Assembly (NCBI GenBank): GCA_963565915.1
Contig: OY751495.1
Coordinates: 2,604,001 to 2,668,000 of the forward strand
From: Entoloma clypeatum
Lineage: Eukaryota; Basidiomycota; Agaricomycetes; Agaricales; Entolomataceae
DNA: 64,000 bases
Direction: 5' to 3'
Shown here: in pieces, positions 58,815 to 64,000 of the stretch
How positions within the stretch are numbered: position 1 is the first letter of the stretch
How the letters are laid out: each line of letters starts with the position of its first letter
Position numbers and translations under genes: made by a program
Notes under the pieces: generated by a model
Database searches by the model: none
What the model was told of the DNA's origin: nothing
The model's input: the letters and a program-made list of their open reading frames with translations, nothing else

Positions 58815-61800
58815 TCAACATACAGTCATGTTCCCCCTGAGGGGAGGTGAGGGTGAAGGGGTAGGTAAGCTGAGATGTCCTGAAACCCGTTCAGAAGGTG
58901 TTCGCAACACGAGAGGTATTGCGCCTACAACTGATGTCAGCCTTTGCATCAATAGTGCTGAATGACGTGCATCACTTACCTGTCCTTTCTGCAGCAGTCA
59001 GCTTTGCCCTTTCTTCGACTGCTGTCATGGTCGAAATCTCGCAATCTGTGGATACAGTCTCCGTCACTTGGTGTGTCTTTGCCAATGCCGTAACTGGTTC
59101 GAAATGGATGGGTCCTTCTGATACAGAGAGATCCTTTCTCTCCACGCTGTCGGCTTTTTTCCTAGGCATGAGCCACGAACGCTCATTTTGGACCTTCTCT
59201 AAATCGATAACTGCCGCTACCTGATAGATGAAATTGCTGAAAACCGACTTTTGCTCTTTTGCGCGCCGCCAGCGGAAAGGAAAGGAATCGCGTGGTTTCG
59301 CCTCTGTGTTGGATTCTGAAGACCAAAACACGGTTATTTGGACCTCCACCTCGGGCTTCACTTCGCTGATTCCGAACACAGCAGATGGGCGAAGATCATG
59401 ATCGAAACTCCATCCCTCGACACGCCCGAAGATCGCGTCGTTGTGGGTATACTTCCACAATGCGCCACCTGATTCGCTTGTTTCATCCGCTTCCATAATC
59501 TCGTGTGAGGAAACATTCCATCGTCTCATTGTTTTTTCCGTGCCCGAGGCTCCACTGACGGAATACCCAGCTTGTACTGTTGGGCTCGTACCCAACACTG
59601 TTCCAAGGCTGAGCGTCTTGCCTTGATTAGCTGTGCTTTTGGCAGAGTCGCCTTCTGTACGAAGGTGTCCGGGGCATCGGTTCAGCAGTACCACAGGCTC
59701 GGATGAGGAAGCGGTCATTTGGACCTGAGCAAGTGACAAGAGATAAGCTGGTCGATCGATAAAGATCGAGGTAATTCCCAGTTTATTCATGTCAATTTGC
59801 AACCATGGACCAGACCATCTCGAATCGGCTGGAGGAGACATTCCTTGTTCATTTTCGTTGATCTTCGCCGGGTGCAAAGTAAATTCGCCATCCCTCACTC
59901 TGAAGAGTCGACATCAGACGTACCGTTACATCAACACCAGAAATTGTGTTAACTCGGTGAGAACCATCAATCCCAGTTATTGAGAGAGTGGAACCAAATG
60001 GGATATTGATGATTCGCGCACCCGGACGGGGTTCCTTGCTTTTGCGTCGGCCATCGGTTTTGTGGCTTGTGTTTTCGTCATCCTCATCTTCATCGTCTGA
60101 TTCGCGACTACCTTCCCCTTCCCGGTCTGTCCTACGGTCCTGATTACCTTGGCTCTCTGTTCTCTTCCCGCCGCGACCAGTGCTGCCGCCCCGGTTTGCG
60201 ATATCCCCCACACTCGCACCAGTTGTATCGCTGGAAGACGCTCCGTCGCATCCAGTGGCTCGAGATTTCCCAAGTGCCTGCAGCTTCCTGACTCCTTGGC
60301 CTTGAGGGTCGACCGAAATAAAGTAAGTCTTTTCTGGCGTGTACACCAAGGCTGGAAACGGTGCAAAAACAGCCGTGAAGGCCACGCATACATAGCTTTC
60401 TGGAAATTGTAAATCTCCATCCAGAAGAAGATATATCTCCTCCGCAAGCATTCCTTGATGCAGCATCGCCTCGTTAAACCCCACTTGTATCTTGTATTGC
60501 CCTCTGAACTTCACGTCAGCAAATGCTACCCGCAGCGGGAGTTCGAGGTCGGAAGCAAATGAAAATGCTTCATCGGCTATGATGTATCGGGACGATTCAA
60601 GCCAAGGCACATTTTCGCTCAAATGATCCCCTGCGTCGTTTGCGACTTCTGAGGAAGAATGAAATTGGGCCCTTGCGCGGCTTCCAGTTTGGGATAATCC
60701 TGGGGCGTTATTAGCCAGAGGCCCTATGTTTGGGACGGCCGGTTCTTCTAGAGAGAAATCGCGGGGTCCCTATTTCCACGTCAGCCTTGTCAAACCAGGA
60801 AGAAAGATGGGAAAGAATACCTGTGAAATGTTGTCCGAGAGGTGTGCATTCTTCCTTCTACGAGAGATACACTTGTAGCCGCCGTTCCAACAACGTTTAC
60901 AGGATTCTGTGCTTGCATCAAACTCACATTTCACTTTGAGTTTCTTGCACCGGATGCAAGCTCCCCGATAGATCTTTTCCGACGGATCCATGTCCGATTT
61001 ATCGGGGCTAAGGAGCACTTCAGTCATAGCGATGTCCTCCATGTGTCTCCTCAACTTCTGGCTAGGAACCGCGCAATCATAGTCATCAACCAAACAACGT
61101 TGACAGGATTTCGCCTCTATAATGAAAAGACATTCCATTTCGAGCTCCTTGCATCGGTGGCAAACTTGCCGGTCAATCTTTCCTGGCGACGTCATCACTA
61201 GCTTGTCGAGTCCAATCATACTAGTCATATCAAGACCACTTTGCAGGGTCGGAATGGGTTCCTCCTCCGCCCATATTCGTCGGATGGTATCGGAAAGCCC
61301 GTCATTGCCATCGATAGCGATGGGTATTTTAAGTAGAGATTTTTCTGGTCCAAAGCTTTCCTTACGAGTGGGTGGCACAGCGCGCTCGTTGCCGGGGGCG
61401 TGACATCCTTGACATAGTCCTGTATTTGCATCGGAAATACGCCTCTCGTCGACGTTCTCGCATCGCAAACAAGGTGTTCTGCAGTGAGATATGTGAGTCC
61501 ATTTCCTCCCTTGGAAATTCACGACATAGGCCCACCGTAGTCTGACTTGGCCACCCGGGGTTGGTGTCGCGCCGCGTTCGGGGCCGTCGTCACCTTGGAC
61601 TAGATCAGCGGGCTTGGAGTCTGTTCCCATAGGTTGGCTGGGATGCGAAACAGCAGTACTACCGATAACGGATCTGGTGCTCTGTTTACTGCTGGAATCG
61701 TTGGAACCTTGCCCCATTGATCCAGATTTGTTTGGATGGGAGGCAGTCTGACCCGGAGCAGGGATTAGAGGGGTACACACCAACCCACGACGGAGACAAT

Positions 61801-62014
61801 GCTGACACGAGGACGCTTCTGGTTCGAATTGGCATCGAGTCTTGCTTTGCATGCAAAAGGAGCAGGCTCTGCGAGAAAATCAACCTCGGTGTTAATGGAA
61901 TCAAATACGATATCAGGTTCACAAGCACCTATGAGGATGGGACCTGAAAGAAGGACCATAGACTTGCTTTGCCTGGTGTGGTACATGAGCGGGGGAGATT
62001 GGACTAGGCGTCAT
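58815..62014 (-). CDS. Protein with four tandem Zn2Cys6 units and an unknown C-terminal region
   Basis: Exons on the minus strand: 62014-61944, 61868-60821, 60769-59938, 59897-58980, 58924-58815, giving about 992 aa. Four units share the GAL4-type spacing C-x2-C-x6-C-x8-C-x2-C-x6-C: residues 26-55, 157-186, 260-289 and 328-357. Units 1, 3 and 4 have all six cysteines and basic residues between the second and third in units 1 and 4 (MQSKTR, KKLKVK). Unit 2 keeps the spacing but has Arg at the third and sixth positions. The remaining ~630 residues include an acidic stretch (SDDEDEDDEN) and motifs AGYSVSGASGTEKTMRRW, ALWKYTHND and VEVQITVFWSS, which I cannot assign. The fourth intron would be only 40 nt. 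The last exon rests on a consensus gtaagt donor; otherwise the protein ends at 58972. Confidence 0.78.
60869..60958 (-). other. Zn2Cys6 unit 4 (complete)
   Basis: C-IR-C-KKLKVK-C-x8-C-KR-C-WNGGYK-C at residues 328-357. A canonical, basic cluster followed by SRRRKNAH, a good candidate DNA-binding unit. Confidence 0.9.
61073..61162 (-). other. Zn2Cys6 unit 3 (complete)
   Basis: C-HR-C-KELEME-C-x8-C-QR-C-LVDDYD-C at residues 260-289. All six ligands are present, but the loop between Cys2 and Cys3 is acidic, so DNA contact of the usual kind is doubtful. Confidence 0.88.
61382..61471 (-). other. Zn2Cys6 unit 2 (degenerate)
   Basis: C-LR-C-ENVDER-R-x8-C-QG-C-HAPGNE-R at residues 157-186. The spacing of the zinc cluster is exact, but the third and sixth ligands are Arg, so two zinc ions cannot be held in the usual way. 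Confidence 0.85.
61775..61864 (-). other. Zn2Cys6 unit 1 (complete)
   Basis: C-SF-C-MQSKTR-C-x8-C-QH-C-LRRGLV-C at residues 26-55. This is the canonical binuclear zinc cluster of fungal transcription factors, with basic residues between Cys2 and Cys3. It is split from the N-terminus by intron 1, which falls just before the first Cys. Confidence 0.9.
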
Positions 62015-62754
62015 CTGAGAGCTGTCGCTGGTGGATCCCCTCAAGTTCGATTGTTCTTGTAGCATGAGCTAACTTGGCTTATGTCTCCCGCCGGACTCGG
62101 AGGACTTCCAGTCGCACGGGAGGGTGGAAGGATCAAGGAAGCCTGGCTTGCAGCGTGTTGAAGAATGCAGGGAATAGGATGAGTATGGCCTTGAAGGAGC
62201 CTGGCACATGTTATATGCTAAGGCTGTTCCGAACTTGAGTTCATCAAGAGCAACACTGCAGCGGAAGTTGGGGGGAAGTATCGGATTTGATCACGATGGT
62301 AGATCAGACGATAAACACCGCGGACAGCGGATGCTGTGCTGAAGTAATCAAATCACATTGAATGAGAAGGCTGCATACAGGCGCTTCTACTAGCATGCAT
62401 CAAAGCACGAGGATATCTTCGAAGTTGCCAGATCTTGTGCCATTGGGTGTTGGGGGGGGGGGAGGGCCTCAAAGAAAAATGATAGACGGACGGCAGACTA
62501 GCAACTGGGGTGAGCTTCATGGAATCCCAAATTCTATCATTTATGAAATCACACCAGATTTTCCACAACAACCAGATCGAACTTCACCAAGTCGTGGTGA
62601 CGAAGGAAGGCATGCCGCTACGGCCTGCATACACGACAGGTCACGATGTCCGCAACTCGAGGAATTGACGCTGGAAATTCTCAGATATCGAAGGTACCAA
62701 TTCGGATATCGACGGCCCCGCATCTGTCTGCAGAACACATTCTGTTTCTGATGA
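62015..62754. other. Intergenic region with an 11-G run
   Basis: About 740 bp. It contains the promoter side of the zinc-cluster gene and the 3' flank of the next gene. Eleven consecutive G lie at 62452-62462. No gene recognised. Confidence 0.4.
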
Positions 62755-64000
62755 TCAGACGACAGAAGATGATAGGATACAATTCCTTACATGTTGCTCT
62801 GCATCCGTCGACGATCCAGTATAAGGCCGCCCGTAAAACGAGAACATTAAGTCGAGCTCTGCTAGCTGGGGCAAGTGGGACGCCAAAGAGTCCATGAGGC
62901 GTGGGCTCAAATGATCGACCTTCAGCTCCACCCGCCGCAGCTTCGGAGCGTGTGAGAGATGATCTAGCGCTCTTGTGAGCCTCTGAGGCACAGTGTCGAG
63001 AGGAACGTCAACCATAACAAAAGATACCAGTTCCGGTAGAAGGGGGAAGACTGGAGTGTCATCCTTCAATATATCCTCCACCGCAAATCCCGGTGGAAAG
63101 CAGCCCAAATGTAATGTATGAAGACGTGTGAAGTTCAACTTGCAAAACTCGGCGTGAAAATAGAAAAAATAGGGATCAGCAGACGTCGGCTCGATGCGGA
63201 GTCTGAGATCCTCCAAGGTTTGTCGATGTTGAGCGAGAAACGAGATGAGCGAAGAACACTCCCGAAGGTCGATGTTCCACCCAGCGAAAAAGACGTGGAG
63301 CTTGCGGAGGTGAGGAAAGTGGTCGAGGCCAGAAAGGAGGGGATAGAGCTTCGTCAAACTGGAGGAAGTAAGCTGCAATGATTGGAGACTGGACTGGAGA
63401 AGCTTCATAAAAACCGGTAATGTATTCTTTAGGATTTGACGGCCATTCCGCCGGCTACAACCCAAGGCTGACATCGAGAGGTGGAGGATCGAGAGATTTG
63501 GGAAGTTGTGGGTTAAAGCAGGGATCAATATGAGGTATAACTCCGGAAGTGTAACATTTAGTGCAAGGCTCCGCAGACGGAAGTCCATGGTATTCCAGAT
63601 TGTTCGAATGAGTGATGTGAATGAGGGACCGGGACGAGCGGTGTTGTAGAGTACAAAAGCGAGATGTTCGACAGCAGTCAGATGTGGGATGGTTTCTTCG
63701 GCGAGTTTTAGGCGGCCAAAAATGGAATTGCACTCGTAAAGAGGTTTCTTCCCTTTCACTAAGCATGGAAGGAAATTTTCCAAGGAAGTCCCCACTCTGA
63801 GAGAAAACATTGAAGTTTCTTCGGGTGGTGCAAAGTACATGCGTCGAACTTCAAGAGAGCGAACATGTTGAGCGACGTTGACATGCCTAAAACATGGGAT
63901 AATACTTCATTGTGAACGGTAAGAGGAGGGGAACGATACCTTACCTGAGCTGAACGAGGTTTAGCGTGAACCGCAGGTTCCCGTCAGTGTCCATCCCGGT
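62755..64000 (-). CDS. Leucine-rich, probable F-box-type protein, 5' end outside window
   Basis: Two exon parts are visible: 64000-63945 (its 5' side cut by the window edge) and 63886-62755, joined by a GT-AG intron of 58 nt (LNLVQLR, then HVNVAQHVRSLEVRRM). The long exon encodes about 375 residues with LRR-like strands: LTAVEHLAFVLYN, LRSLALNVTLPEL, LSILHLSMSALG, LRKLHVFFAGW, LEDLRLRIEP, LHTLHLGCFPPG and LAELDLMFSFYG. This is the usual layout of the C-terminal part of mushroom F-box proteins, but the F-box itself would lie beyond 64000, so the class is an inference. Confidence 0.65.

Overview
The window is nuclear DNA of a mushroom-forming basidiomycete (Agaricomycetes type). Genes are dense and cut by many introns of about 47-75 nt. 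Housekeeping proteins read cleanly once spliced. Between them lie fast-evolving mushroom families: NACHT NLR-like proteins, F-box/LRR proteins, a FunK1-type kinase with a Crinkler header, and a CTR copper transporter pair. All exon calls here were made by eye, from splice sites that keep frame and family similarity.

Layout. 1-7.8 kb: a NACHT pseudogene (-), the tRNA ligase TRL1 (+), a decayed partial duplicate of TRL1, then a second NACHT gene (-) whose 3' end runs antisense into that duplicate. 8.1-9.7 kb: DAP1 (-) and the histone chaperone ASF1 (+), divergent over about 160 bp. 10.5-13.1 kb: an F-box pseudogene and an orphan fragment of carbamoyl-phosphate synthase. 13.8-17.1 kb: EPL1 of the NuA4 acetyltransferase (-). 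17.1-20.2 kb: no gene seen. 20.2-23.0 kb: an AzgA-type purine permease in 19 exons, several of only 10-18 nt. 23-26.4 kb: decayed repeats, a CTR relic and a CTR gene. 26.6-31 kb: SAP30BP-like, ERG25 and an F-box gene. 31.3-34.1 kb: an EZH2-like H3K27 methyltransferase. 34.1-36.8 kb: nothing recognised. 36.8-38.5 kb: a broken membrane-protein gene. 38.9-42.2 kb: a questin-oxidase-like gene and an F-box gene (-). 42.5-47.1 kb: a Rho guanine-nucleotide exchange factor. 47.4-49.4 kb: a broken Crinkler-header kinase gene with a 278-bp inverted-repeat element one base upstream of its ATG. 50-58.4 kb: UTP20. 58.8-62.0 kb: a protein with four tandem Zn2Cys6 units, one dead. 62.8-64 kb: the 3' part of a leucine-rich F-box-type gene that runs off the window.

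The conserved genes serve tRNA splicing (TRL1), sterol synthesis (DAP1, ERG25), chromatin (ASF1, EPL1, EZH2, SAP30BP-like), ribosome assembly (UTP20), signalling (RhoGEF) and uptake (AzgA, CTR). They do not form a pathway cluster. The most unusual items are the four-zinc-cluster protein, the inverted-repeat insertion at the Crinkler-kinase start codon, the run of micro-exons in the purine permease, the TRL1/NACHT duplication scar, and the altered NHS motif in the EZH2-like SET domain.
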